This document shows, piece after piece, positions 9,489 to 17,907 of a stretch of DNA of 64,000 bases. This DNA is from an uncultured archaeon. Its GTDB lineage: Archaea > Thermoplasmatota > Thermoplasmata > Thermoplasmatales > Thermoplasmataceae. The stretch lies in the NCBI GenBank assembly GCA_000965745.1, contig CP009479.1, positions 1,064,457-1,128,456 on the forward strand, in the 5' to 3' direction. Made by a program: the position numbers and the translations under genes. Each line of letters opens with the position of its first letter. The first letter of the stretch is position 1. Under the pieces are notes generated by a model, which saw only the letters and a program-made list of their open reading frames with translations, had not been told where the DNA came from and made no database searches.

Positions 9489-11147
9489 TTACTCCATTCC
9501 ACCCATGCCGCCCATACCTGGGGGCATTCCGCCGCCTGGAGGCATGCCTGGTGGGGCTCCGCCCTGTCCACCGGATGATTTTGTAGCTATTACATCATCA
9601 ATCCTGAGAATCATGACGCTTGCCTCTGTGGCAGAATCAATGACCTGCTTTCCGACTCTGATAGGCTCAATAACGCCTGCCTTCTCCATGTCCTCGACCT
9701 GGCCGGTGTAGACGTTCACGCCCATGTTCTTCTTTCCATTGGCGTGTTCCTGCCTCATCTTTATCAGTATGTCGATCGGATCAAGTCCTGCATTCTCTGC
9801 AAGAGCCCTCGGGATTTCCTCGAGTGCGTTTGCGAATCTCTCGATTGCGAGCTGCTGCCTGCCGCCGACCTTTGAAGCGTACTCCCTCATCTTGTAGGCG
9901 ATCTCGGCTGCAGCTGCTCCACCGCCGAGTGTGTATGCTCCATCCTCGAGTGCTGTTGCAACCACATGAAGTGAGTCTGTAAGGGATCTGTCTATCTCAT
10001 CGACAACGTGCTCTGTTCCGCCTCTGACCAGGACGCTTACAGCCTTGGGGTTCTTGCAGCCTGTTACGAATGTCATATAGTCGTCTCCGACCTTGACCTG
10101 CTCAACTCTCTCGGCATATCCGAGATCGTTTTCCCCTATTTCGTCCATGGAAGCCGCTATTGAAGCTCCCGTTGCCTTGGCGAGTTTTTCAATATCGCTT
10201 TTCTTCACCCTTCTTACAGCGTATATGCCTTCCTTTGAAAGGTAGTGCTGTGCCATGTCGTCTATCCCTTTCTGAGTTATCAGGACTGTGGCTCCAGTTG
10301 CCTTGACTTTCTGCACCATTTCCTTGAGGAGGTCCTCTTCCTGTGAAAGGAATTTCTGTATCATTGAGGGGTCGTCGATCCTTATGTTTGTGTCAAACTC
10401 AGGCTTCTTGATTTCAAGTGCTGCGTTGAGCAGGGCTATCTTGGCGTCTTTAACAAGCCCGGGCATTCCGGGGTGTACCTTCTCCTTGTCCACAATGATC
10501 CCGTTGATCATTTCAGTGGCGTCTATGTCGGCTCCCTGCTTCTTTACGACCTGTATGTTGTCGAAATCAACAGTGTACTTTCCCTCGTTCTGCTCAGCTA
10601 CGGCCTTTACAAGCTCGTATGAGATCTCAGCCAGTTTTTCCTTTGCTCCGGAAGCGCTCTTGCTGCTAAGTGAAGTCTGCGCCATCTTCATGAGAAGTTC
10701 CTTGTCGTCAGGCTTTACCTTCTTTGAAACATCATCAAGAATCTTCTTGGCATGAAGAGCGGCGGTCCTGTACCCGTTTGCTATAACGGTCGGATGCACG
10801 TTCTGTGCAATCAGATTTTCAGCTTCCTGAAGCAGTGCGCCAGCAACAATGACTGCTGTTGTAGTACCGTCTCCAACGTATGAATCCTGGGTCTTTGAGA
10901 CCTCCACCATCATCTTGGCAGCCGGATGCTCCACATCCATTTCTTTGAGAATGGTGACTCCGTCGTTGGTGATAACAATGTCTCCCAAGGAGTCTACCAG
11001 CATTTTATCCATGCCTCTCGGTCCAAGGCTGGACCTTACTGCCTGGGCGATACCTTTCGCAGCTTCGATGTTGTTTTTCATCGCGTCCCTTCCGGACTCT
11101 CTCTTTGTTCCTTCTTTAAGTATGAATATTGGTTGTCCACCCATCAT
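9489..11147 (-). CDS. ths: Thermosome subunit (group II chaperonin)
   Basis: A 552-residue ATP-driven folding chaperonin subunit. The nucleotide-binding GDGTTT motif is at 92-97, [10 protein letters not shown] at 61-70, and the C-terminus is the characteristic Gly/Met-rich tail. Length is normal. Two adjacent ATG codons open the frame; either may be used. A TATA box at 11176-11184 gives an almost leaderless message. A single subunit gene is seen here; further paralogues, usual in this group, would lie elsewhere. Confidence 0.97.
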   Translation of the reverse strand: MMGGQPIFILKEGTKRESGRDAMKNNIEAAKGIAQAVRSSLGPRGMDKMLVDSLGDIVITNDGVTILKEMDVEHPAAKMMVEVSKTQDSYVGDGTTTAVIVAGALLQEAENLIAQNVHPTVIANGYRTAALHAKKILDDVSKKVKPDDKELLMKMAQTSLSSKSASGAKEKLAEISYELVKAVAEQNEGKYTVDFDNIQVVKKQGADIDATEMINGIIVDKEKVHPGMPGLVKDAKIALLNAALEIKKPEFDTNIRIDDPSMIQKFLSQEEDLLKEMVQKVKATGATVLITQKGIDDMAQHYLSKEGIYAVRRVKKSDIEKLAKATGASIAASMDEIGENDLGYAERVEQVKVGDDYMTFVTGCKNPKAVSVLVRGGTEHVVDEIDRSLTDSLHVVATALEDGAYTLGGGAAAAEIAYKMREYASKVGGRQQLAIERFANALEEIPRALAENAGLDPIDILIKMRQEHANGKKNMGVNVYTGQVEDMEKAGVIEPIRVGKQVIDSATEASVMILRIDDVIATKSSGGQGGAPPGMPPGGGMPPGMGGMGGME

Positions 11148-11175
11148 ATCTATCCAATTGCGTAAAAATAAACTT

Positions 11176-11184
11176 CTATATAAG
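11176..11184 (-). promoter_or_regulatory. TATA box for the thermosome gene
   Basis: Minus-strand CTTATATAG with an upstream GAAATA (BRE-like) lies about 33 bp from the start codon. The predicted transcription start is only a few bases before the ATG. Confidence 0.6.
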
Positions 11185-11282
11185 TATTTCTAATTTCATC
11201 TGGACTGTGTAATGCATTGTTTTTGCATTGAATTTTTGGATGTGGAATGAATTGTTGATAATTTTTTTAACCTGAACTATAT

Positions 11283-11579
11283 ATGTCATGCATGATAGAG
11301 TTCAATACCTTTGAGAGAGGAGACAAAACATACACTTACCTGAAAGTTGAAATGGGAAAGGCTCCGTTTCTTCTTGTCAAAGGGCAGAAAGGGTATATTA
11401 TGTGCGGATACATGAACCTGGAGGCTGCAACAAAGCTTGGAGATCTGGGTGTCAGGGTCTCAGGAGTAAGCGACCTCAACACGGTTCTTGAAAGCAAGGT
11501 TGCTGGATGCACCCCAGCCGCGAAGGAAGCTGGAATCGAGGAAGGAGACAGGGTATCGGACATCATCCACCTGATATAA
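11283..11579 (+). CDS. DUF1805 (YunC-like) family protein
   Basis: A 98-residue protein. The central LLVKGQKGYIMCGYMNLEAA segment with its conserved glycines and cysteine, followed by KLGD and the VSGVSDLNTVLESKV region, matches the DUF1805/YunC family, known in archaea and Bacillus; the biochemical role is unknown. It is followed after 25 bp by the Nudix gene on the same strand, so the two may be co-transcribed. Confidence 0.75.
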   Translation: MSCMIEFNTFERGDKTYTYLKVEMGKAPFLLVKGQKGYIMCGYMNLEAATKLGDLGVRVSGVSDLNTVLESKVAGCTPAAKEAGIEEGDRVSDIIHLI

Positions 11580-11604
11580 ACCGGGAAAACAGAAAAGGAA
11601 AGAA

Positions 11605-12090
11605 ATGAGCAAAGGAAAAGGCGAAGCTGCTGTCGGGCTTCTGACAAACGGGGAAAATATTCTGCTTATCAAAAGGGCGAAAAGGGATGGAGACCCATGG
11701 TCCGGGCACATCGCCCTACCCGGAGGGTTTGTCAAGGATGGGGAATCCAGGGAGAAAGCAGTTCTGAGAGAGATATTGGAGGAGACATCCATTGATCTTG
11801 GGGAGAATTCAATAGTAAGAAGGATGCCTGCCCAGCATCCAATGAACAGGAGATATGTAACAGTCTACCCGTTCGTCCTGTCCGTCCAGGGATATGAAGG
11901 TGCTATTCCTGGACCTGAGGTGGAAGACATAAGGGTGGTAAGGCTCAAGGACCTTGTGCATAAAGAACATTACTTCTATGGGAGGGACGCCTATCTGGCA
12001 GACGACTGGATTATCTGGGGCCTCACCTATAAGATACTTGCCGATTACTTTAACGGTGGACCCTACGGGCGCAGCTCGGTGACCACCTGA
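11605..12090 (+). CDS. Nudix hydrolase
   Basis: A 161-residue pyrophosphohydrolase. The Nudix box runs from G41 to I63 (G-x5-E-x7-REIxEE-xS) and carries the metal-binding RE..EE glutamates. The WSGHIALPGG lead-in resembles the CoA-pyrophosphatase/NTP-diphosphatase branch, so it may clean up oxidised nucleotides or CoA derivatives; the exact substrate cannot be read. Likely in one transcript with the preceding DUF1805 gene; convergent with the sugar-kinase gene 5 bp away. Confidence 0.88.
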   Translation: MSKGKGEAAVGLLTNGENILLIKRAKRDGDPWSGHIALPGGFVKDGESREKAVLREILEETSIDLGENSIVRRMPAQHPMNRRYVTVYPFVLSVQGYEGAIPGPEVEDIRVVRLKDLVHKEHYFYGRDAYLADDWIIWGLTYKILADYFNGGPYGRSSVTT

Positions 12091-12095
12091 TCTGC

Positions 12096-13103
12096 CTAAA
12101 AGCGGCTGATTATCCTCGTTCCCGCCGGATCGAACTTTATTCTTATCACAAACTTTGACCACTGCAGCATTTTCTTCTGAAGTTCGGAAATCATCTCTTC
12201 CTTTGAAACAATAAGAAGAAACCCCTGCGAGCCCCCGCCCATAAGCTTCGCCCCCTGGGCGCCATTATCAAGGGCATTCCTGATGATCCGGTCTATCTTG
12301 TTGTTAGTTACATTGGTCCCCAGTTTTTTCTTTATATCCCAACCTTCATTTATGTCTTCAATGAATTTATCCATATCCTCGTTTATCACAGACTTGCGCA
12401 TGTTCTCTGCAAGGTCCCTGAGAACCACAAGGTTCGACAGAACGTCCTGATCATTCCTGCTTGCCTTCTGAACCTGCTCCATCAGGACATCGGAACTCTC
12501 CCTGGTCTCTCCCGTGTATACAAGAAGTATGCGTGATTCCAGGTTCCTGACAAATGAATCCTGGTTCCTGATCGAGTAGTTGTCAACCCCGTCCTTCCTG
12601 AACTTCATGAACTTGAAGCCGCCGAGGGAAATGGCGTATGGGTCCTGTTTTCCCAGTGTAACACCAAACTTGTTTTTCTCCGTCTCAAAGGCCTCTGAAG
12701 CAATCTCCATTTCACTCCTATCCTTGCCTCTCAGCTCATAGATCAGTTTCAGGACAGCGGTAGTCAGTGCGCTTGATGAACCGAGGCCTGATCCGGGAGG
12801 CACATCGCTGTTGATGATCACCCTTCCCGTTCTGATTTCATTCGTGTCAAAGAGGTCCATAAGTTTTTCGAGCACATTGCCAGGCTTCCGGCCTGAGGAG
12901 AGTATGTAACTGCTAACAAAATCCCTGGATGAAATCTCCAGAGGATACCGATCCTCTTTGTAGGTAACTGTGACGCCTCTGTCAATCGTTGTGTTTATGA
13001 CTGCGCCTCCGTGGGTCTCCGGAAAAGGTGAGATGTCAGTCCCGCCTCCTCCAAAACTTATTCTCAAAGGGCTGTAAGATACTACCGGCTTAATTCCAAC
13101 CAT
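12096..13103 (-). CDS. GHMP-family sugar kinase (heptose 7-phosphate kinase-like)
   Basis: A GHMP kinase of 335 residues counted from the ATG at 13103. Motif 1 is SPLRISFGGGGTD near the start, the phosphate-binding PPGSGLGSSSAL is at 102-113, and KLMGGGSQGF near the end is motif 3. The SFGGGGTD start resembles D-glycero-D-manno-heptose 7-phosphate kinases used for cell-surface sugars. The open frame continues without a stop to an ATG at 13196, adding 31 arginine-rich residues; that ATG lies about 27 bp from a TATA box and could be a leaderless start. I prefer the shorter form because the family starts there and the extra segment folds well as RNA. Confidence 0.85.
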   Translation of the reverse strand: MVGIKPVVSYSPLRISFGGGGTDISPFPETHGGAVINTTIDRGVTVTYKEDRYPLEISSRDFVSSYILSSGRKPGNVLEKLMDLFDTNEIRTGRVIINSDVPPGSGLGSSSALTTAVLKLIYELRGKDRSEMEIASEAFETEKNKFGVTLGKQDPYAISLGGFKFMKFRKDGVDNYSIRNQDSFVRNLESRILLVYTGETRESSDVLMEQVQKASRNDQDVLSNLVVLRDLAENMRKSVINEDMDKFIEDINEGWDIKKKLGTNVTNNKIDRIIRNALDNGAQGAKLMGGGSQGFLLIVSKEEMISELQKKMLQWSKFVIRIKFDPAGTRIISRF

Positions 13104-13104
13104 C

Positions 13105-13192
13105 TCCCGACGGACAGTACACCGTGGCTGTTTCTGCATAGCGTTTGGCCACGGATCTAATCCCGTTCGCCCACGGGTTAAACCTCGCCGTC
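13105..13192 (-). promoter_or_regulatory. Possible structured leader RNA before the sugar kinase
   Basis: Read on the minus strand, the 90 nt between the TATA box and the kinase ATG can fold as a three-stem junction: a closing stem GACGG/CCGTC, a hairpin CCCGT-GGGCGA-ACGGG, and a 7-bp stem CCGTGGC/GCCACGG. The closing stem ends directly at GGGAG, the only ribosome-site-like sequence before the ATG. This is what a cis-regulatory leader could look like, but the same bases are also open in the kinase frame. Confidence 0.4.
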
Positions 13193-13215
13193 TCATAACT
13201 TAATCTTTAACTTAT

Positions 13216-13225
13216 TTATTAAACA
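13216..13225 (-). promoter_or_regulatory. TATA-like box for the sugar-kinase gene
   Basis: Minus-strand TTTAATAAAT. It would start transcription near 13195, i.e. at the far ATG of the kinase frame or at the first base of the folded leader. Confidence 0.4.
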
Positions 13226-13278
13226 CTGCGATTGGCCGGCCGCTGTTTTAATCAGATGTTGCGGTGGCCTACTAACGC

Positions 13279-13287
13279 ATTTATACT
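13279..13287 (+). promoter_or_regulatory. TATA box for the pyrophosphatase gene
   Basis: ATTTATACT lies about 25 bp upstream of the pyrophosphatase ATG, so transcription should begin at or next to the start codon (leaderless message). Confidence 0.55.
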
Positions 13288-13306
13288 ATCTGAATATTAA
13301 AGATAA

Positions 13307-13849
13307 ATGACAGGTGAAGGAAGTTTCTGGCATTCTGTCCCAACGGGCCCAAACCCACCTGAGGAACTTTATGTGGTTATTGAGACACCGAAGGGAAGCA
13401 AGAACAAGTATGAGATATCAAAGGATTTTCCGGGAATGATGCTTGACAGGGTCCTGCATTCGTCAGTAATGTACCCCATAGACTACGGACTTATCCCTAG
13501 GACATACTATCTTGACGGAGACCCTCTGGACGCCATGGTTCTCGTATCGCAGAAGACCTATCCCGGAATCGTGATTGAAGCCAGGCCCATCGCGATGATG
13601 GAAATGATCGACCAGGGCGATCTGGACAACAAGATTCTTACAGTGGCAAAGGGAGACCCTATGTTCAGGGATATAGAATCCATGGATCAGCTTCCAAAAC
13701 ACCTTCTAAACGAGATTTCCAACTTCTTCGAGACCTATAAGATACTTGAAAAGAAGAAGACGGAAGTGAACGGCTGGAAAGGAAAGAATGAAGCCGTGGA
13801 TGAGATTAAAAAATCTATAGGGCTATACAACGACAAGTTCAAGAAATGA
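13307..13849 (+). CDS. ppa: Inorganic pyrophosphatase, family I
   Basis: A 180-residue soluble enzyme that hydrolyses pyrophosphate to phosphate. The family signature DGDPLD is at 70-75 after [13 protein letters not shown], and the acidic metal-binding pattern is intact. Length is usual for archaeal PpA. A TATA box 25 bp upstream suggests a leaderless transcript, which may also carry the small gene 15 bp downstream. Confidence 0.96.
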   Translation: MTGEGSFWHSVPTGPNPPEELYVVIETPKGSKNKYEISKDFPGMMLDRVLHSSVMYPIDYGLIPRTYYLDGDPLDAMVLVSQKTYPGIVIEARPIAMMEMIDQGDLDNKILTVAKGDPMFRDIESMDQLPKHLLNEISNFFETYKILEKKKTEVNGWKGKNEAVDEIKKSIGLYNDKFKK

Positions 13850-13864
13850 TCCTCTGGTGATGCC

Positions 13865-14200
13865 ATGTCAGAAGTCGTCATACCCGTCGGCAAGGGCAGG
13901 GTGCGGATAAAAAAGAATGTTTCAAAGGAAGCGGTGAAAGGAAAATACGTGGTTATGAGAAGCACTGCAAGAACCGGCCCCTGCAACGACGACCTCTGCC
14001 AGATCATCAGGGGAGTGAAAATATCTCTGGAAGTTCCAGGTGAGGACGAAGACGAACTCTCCATTTTTGCCGGTGAAGGCCTGTTCCTGGCAATCGACAA
14101 ATCGATTGTGAATTCCATAGACAAGGGGAGGCAGGATATCACTGTGGGGTTGGGCCTCACAGGGAGACCCTACATCAAAGGATTAAATTACGCAGATTGA
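13865..14200 (+). CDS. Conserved-looking hypothetical protein
   Basis: A 111-residue protein I do not recognise. It is rich in alternating beta-strand-like segments (VVIPVGKGRVRIKK, KYVVMRSTART) and holds one C-x4-C pair in GPCNDDLCQI. The ATG follows a clear GGTGATGCC ribosome site 15 bp after the pyrophosphatase stop codon, so it is very likely the second gene of that operon. No transmembrane segment or signal is present. Confidence 0.7.
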   Translation: MSEVVIPVGKGRVRIKKNVSKEAVKGKYVVMRSTARTGPCNDDLCQIIRGVKISLEVPGEDEDELSIFAGEGLFLAIDKSIVNSIDKGRQDITVGLGLTGRPYIKGLNYAD

Positions 14201-14258
14201 ATTCACCTTTCCTGATCGAGGTCAAGAGGTTGGTGTCTTAATACGCTTCATAATTCCA

Positions 14259-15493
14259 ATGGATCGCCCATTTTCGGAAACAGGATATTCTGGACGGTAT
14301 CCGTAGCATCCTCTATAAGGTCAATCGGTTTCGGGGCAACCTGGCCCTACATGGCCATATATTTCAAGCAGGAGCTTGGACTTCCTACCATTGAGGTTGG
14401 AATAATATTCACCCTTCTCTCAGGGACATCAGTTCTTTTCAGCATAGTAGGAGGGGCACTGGCGGATTATATCGGCAGAAGAAAAACCCTTCTTGTTGGA
14501 AGCCTCGGGGGATTTTTCGTCTACGCAGGTATAGTTGCGTTCATCTCTTTTCATAAGCCTGATCTCTGGATTATAGCCGCATTCATTTTCTCATCATTTT
14601 CAGGCTCCCTTGTTTTCCCTTCTGCGTCCGCACTCGTTTCCGATGTCACTTCTGAGAGCGAAAGGTTCACTGCATTCAGCATTTACAGGATTCTCAGCAA
14701 TGTGGGATGGGCTATTGGCCCACTCATAGGCGCATACATATACGGCACAGGAGTTGAATTCGTATTCCTCTTCGTGGCGATATCAAGCGTGGTGCAGTTC
14801 GTGATCGTCCTTGTACTGGTTAGTGAAAAAGCGATCCCCAACAGGTGGACTGAGCAGAACAAGGGCAAGAAATTCAACATCCTGTCCTTTGACAGGTACC
14901 TTATATTCTTCGGGGCAGGGACCTTCCTGATAACAGTGGTTGCTTCGCAGTTCTCCGTGACACTTCCCACCTACTCGGTTATCCATGTGGGGTTGAGTGC
15001 ATCAGATCTCGGTTATATCTACGCTGTGAATGGTGCAGTTGTAGTTCTTGGGCAGTACCCCATGACCACTTTCATGCGGCGCTTTTCAGACATAACAACA
15101 ATGGCACTTGGAGCAGTCCTTTATAGCATCGGGTATTTTCTTGTGGGTTTCTCGAACTCGCTTCCCCTCCTGATGCTGGACATGGTCATAATCACTGCAG
15201 GGGAGAATCTGACGTCTCCGGGGATAAACACAATAGTCTCTAAGATTGCGCCAAGGGACAGAACTGCAAGGTACATGGGGTTCATAGGAATGCTGAATTC
15301 CACTGGCAGGGCACTTGGGCCATCCGTGGGAACAATCTTCCTTTCGATATACCTGTTCGAGGGGGTAAAAACCTGGGCCTCAATATCTATGTTCGGAGCT
15401 GCAGCGGTGTTCATACTGCTGATATTCGGAAGGGTCCCCTATATAAGGGCCAAAATAGGGGCACAGAAAAAGGCACTGCCTTCTAGAAGTTGA
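14259..15493 (+). CDS. MFS transporter with apparent 5' frameshift
   Basis: A 12-segment major-facilitator permease. The continuous frame from the ATG at 14351 (380 residues) lacks most of the first membrane helix, but the same frame is open upstream and encodes RIFWTVSVASSIRSIGFGA, a good first helix. No ATG, GTG or TTG lies there in frame. An ATG at 14259 in another frame joins it if one base is restored, most simply a fifth T in the TTTT run at 14271-14274, giving MDRPFFGNRIFWT. The rest has ADYIGRRKT between helices 2 and 3, a normal MFS loop motif. Either a sequencing slip or a real inactivating mutation. The substrate is unknown. Confidence 0.8.
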
Positions 15494-16334
15494 GCGAAAG
15501 AACAATTGAGGCAAGAAAAATTATTCCGATGAATGAGTTCGCCCCAAGGAAGGACATTCTGATTGTCCGGGGGTCATCGGGGTTTATGATGTAATGCTGG
15601 TAGATTATCAGTGCCAGTATTATGGCCAGCGCGACGGCATAGTATATCGTGCTGAAGTAGAATATGAGAAGGGCGAGTGCCGCGAACGTTACCACGTGTG
15701 TTGCGACAGAAATCCTGAGGCCCGTTTTTACGGGATATTCAGTCATGACGGTCTTCAGGTTGTTTTTCCTGTCGAATTCAATATCCGGAATCACGTATAT
15801 CATGTCAAAACCCGCGATCCAGAGTGAAGACGCGATAAATATCAGGTATATCTGGGGGTCGGTCGGGAAAACAGGTGTCACTGCCAGGTAACCTGCCAGT
15901 ACGCCCACACCTATGGTCGTACCCATGTAGATGTGCCTCCATCTCGTGACCTTTTTCATGAAAGGGTCAGTAACGAAGAGGAAGAGTACGACGGGGGAGA
16001 GCATAAGAACCAGAGTATTCAGAAGATACGCCGAGACTTCAAAAATTACCACGAAAACCGCTGTCAGCAAGAGGGCAGTGCTGGTTGACATCGATCCCCT
16101 TACCAGGCTCCACTCCCTTTTCCTCGGGTTGGTAACGTCATACTTTTTTCCCTCAATCCTGTTTATGGACATCGCAGCGGCCCGTGCTGTGGTGGTCGCC
16201 ACAAGTATCATGAGAAACTTGAACCAGTCATAGTGTGTCCCTGATGCTATAACTGCCCCGCTGAATACGAACGGAAGATCGAATACCGTGTGCTCGAGCT
16301 TAATGTAGTCAACTATCTCTCTGAAAGTTACCAT
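15483..16334 (-). CDS. UbiA-family prenyltransferase
   Basis: A 283-residue membrane protein with about eight or nine helices. The first Asp-rich-type motif N58-x-x-E-G-x-x-x-D66 and the second with D177, D184 and D188 (DMIYVIPDIEFDRK) bind the Mg-prenyl-diphosphate. It would attach a prenyl chain to an aromatic or quinone precursor. It overlaps the UbiD-family gene by 7 bp, so both act in one operon, most simply in quinone biosynthesis. Its 3' end overlaps the opposite-strand MFS gene by 11 bp. Confidence 0.9.
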   Translation of the reverse strand: MVTFREIVDYIKLEHTVFDLPFVFSGAVIASGTHYDWFKFLMILVATTTARAAAMSINRIEGKKYDVTNPRKREWSLVRGSMSTSTALLLTAVFVVIFEVSAYLLNTLVLMLSPVVLFLFVTDPFMKKVTRWRHIYMGTTIGVGVLAGYLAVTPVFPTDPQIYLIFIASSLWIAGFDMIYVIPDIEFDRKNNLKTVMTEYPVKTGLRISVATHVVTFAALALLIFYFSTIYYAVALAIILALIIYQHYIINPDDPRTIRMSFLGANSFIGIIFLASIVLSLNF

Positions 16335-17770
16335 AGTCCCAGTTTTTTCCCTTTGTCTGCAACAGTCTTCCGCACTTCATCGTCCATCTCGAGTACGTCT
16401 GGCCATTTCCGGTTGTACCCTTCACTCTCACCCTTCCTTGTCGCGTCAATGCCCAGTTTGGAACCGTAGTTGAATAGCATTGATGGATGATCCAGGCTAT
16501 CTGTTACGGTTCCCGGGACGACGAAAACATCCCTCTGTGGATCTATCCTTGTTGAGAGTGCCCAGATAACCTGCTTCCTGTCATGAATGTCGATGTTGTC
16601 ATCCACAACAACAATGATCTTTGAAAACATCAGCTGTCCCAGCCCCCAGAGGGCAAACATGACCTTCTTTGCCTGCCCGGGGTATCTCTTTTTTATGGAT
16701 ACCACAACCATGTTGTGGAACACAGATTCCTCCATGGTGTTTATGTCAACAACCTCCGGGATCTGAAGCTGGATAAGCGGCAGGAATATCCTTTCAATCG
16801 CTTTGCCCATTACTACATCTTCATGCCACAGCTTGCCAACAATTGTTGTCGGGTAAATCGGATTCTTCTTCTCAATGATCTTCCTGATATGGAAAACAGG
16901 AAACTCCTCTTCAAGTGAATAGTATCCTGTGTGATCCCCGAACGGCCCCTCCATCCTTGTTTCCTGCGGGTCCACATAGCCTTCCAGGACAATCTCTGAG
17001 TTTTTGGGGTATTCTAGATCCACCGTGTCGCCCCTGACAAGATCGAACCTCTTCTTCGCCAGCAGGCCCCTGAAGGAAAATTCGTCTATCCCGTCAGGCA
17101 GGGGTGCAACTGATGAGAAGATGCTCAAAGGGTCACTACCGAGCACGACTGCAACGTCCATGGGCTCCTTCCTCCCCCTGCTTTCAGCCGCATGGCCTGC
17201 ACCTCCTTTATGAATCTGCCAGTGCATTCCAGTAGTCTCAGAGTCCAGAACCTGCATTCTGTACATCCCCATATTCTTCTGTCCGGTAACAGGGTCTCTA
17301 GTTATGACCAGAGGCATTGTAATGTACCTGCCAGCGTCCATTGGCCACGTTCTGGGTATCGGGTACCTGTCCAGATCGACCTTTTCCAGGGTGTGGTGCG
17401 AACTGCCAAAGCTTCCTGACACTTTTGGCCTTATTCCACCAAGTTCCTTGAGCATCTCCATTCCCCTGGAGATCATGGACTCAGTGTTGTCTGGAACCCT
17501 CACCAGGTTCTTCATTCTTCTTCCTACCTCAATTGCGTCTCCGCCAAGGACGGCGTTCATTTTCTCTCCTGTTGAAAAGAGGTTACCCACACAGGGTATT
17601 TCTGATCCTTCTACATTCTGGAAGAGAAGAGCCCTGCCCTTTCCAACCCTCTCCTCTTCACTGAGAAGGTAAGTCAACTCAAGATCGGGGTCCACAGAAT
17701 CCTCTATCCTGACGAGATCTTTGTTTTTACCGAGAAAATCCAGATATTCGTGAAGGTCCTCAAAGACCAT
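16328..17770 (-). CDS. UbiD-family decarboxylase
   Basis: A 480-residue member of the UbiD family, which uses prenylated FMN to decarboxylate aromatic acids. The KNMGMYRMQVLD region, EGPFGDHTGYYS and the C-terminal VIWALSTRIDPQRDVFV are characteristic. The ATG at 17770 is preferred over a GTG at 17779 because the GTGATT there fits better as a ribosome site. Coupled by overlap to the UbiA gene, so it probably decarboxylates the prenylated quinone ring. A UbiX-type flavin prenyltransferase was not seen in the window. Confidence 0.92.
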   Translation of the reverse strand: MVFEDLHEYLDFLGKNKDLVRIEDSVDPDLELTYLLSEEERVGKGRALLFQNVEGSEIPCVGNLFSTGEKMNAVLGGDAIEVGRRMKNLVRVPDNTESMISRGMEMLKELGGIRPKVSGSFGSSHHTLEKVDLDRYPIPRTWPMDAGRYITMPLVITRDPVTGQKNMGMYRMQVLDSETTGMHWQIHKGGAGHAAESRGRKEPMDVAVVLGSDPLSIFSSVAPLPDGIDEFSFRGLLAKKRFDLVRGDTVDLEYPKNSEIVLEGYVDPQETRMEGPFGDHTGYYSLEEEFPVFHIRKIIEKKNPIYPTTIVGKLWHEDVVMGKAIERIFLPLIQLQIPEVVDINTMEESVFHNMVVVSIKKRYPGQAKKVMFALWGLGQLMFSKIIVVVDDNIDIHDRKQVIWALSTRIDPQRDVFVVPGTVTDSLDHPSMLFNYGSKLGIDATRKGESEGYNRKWPDVLEMDDEVRKTVADKGKKLGLW

Positions 17771-17907
17771 GGGAATCACACATCTCTTTATCGGATATCA
17801 TAGTTTTGTGCACAACGCCAGCTTCAATGCCCGACAACATCACAATAATGGGACTAATTAAAATAAAATATTTATAAAACACTCCTAATTTCTTATACGC
17901 CTTTTAG

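Noticed and set aside
9489-9580. GC-rich repeats at the thermosome 3' end as a possible tandem repeat or RNA
   Set aside because: They encode the normal Gly/Met/Pro-rich thermosome tail.
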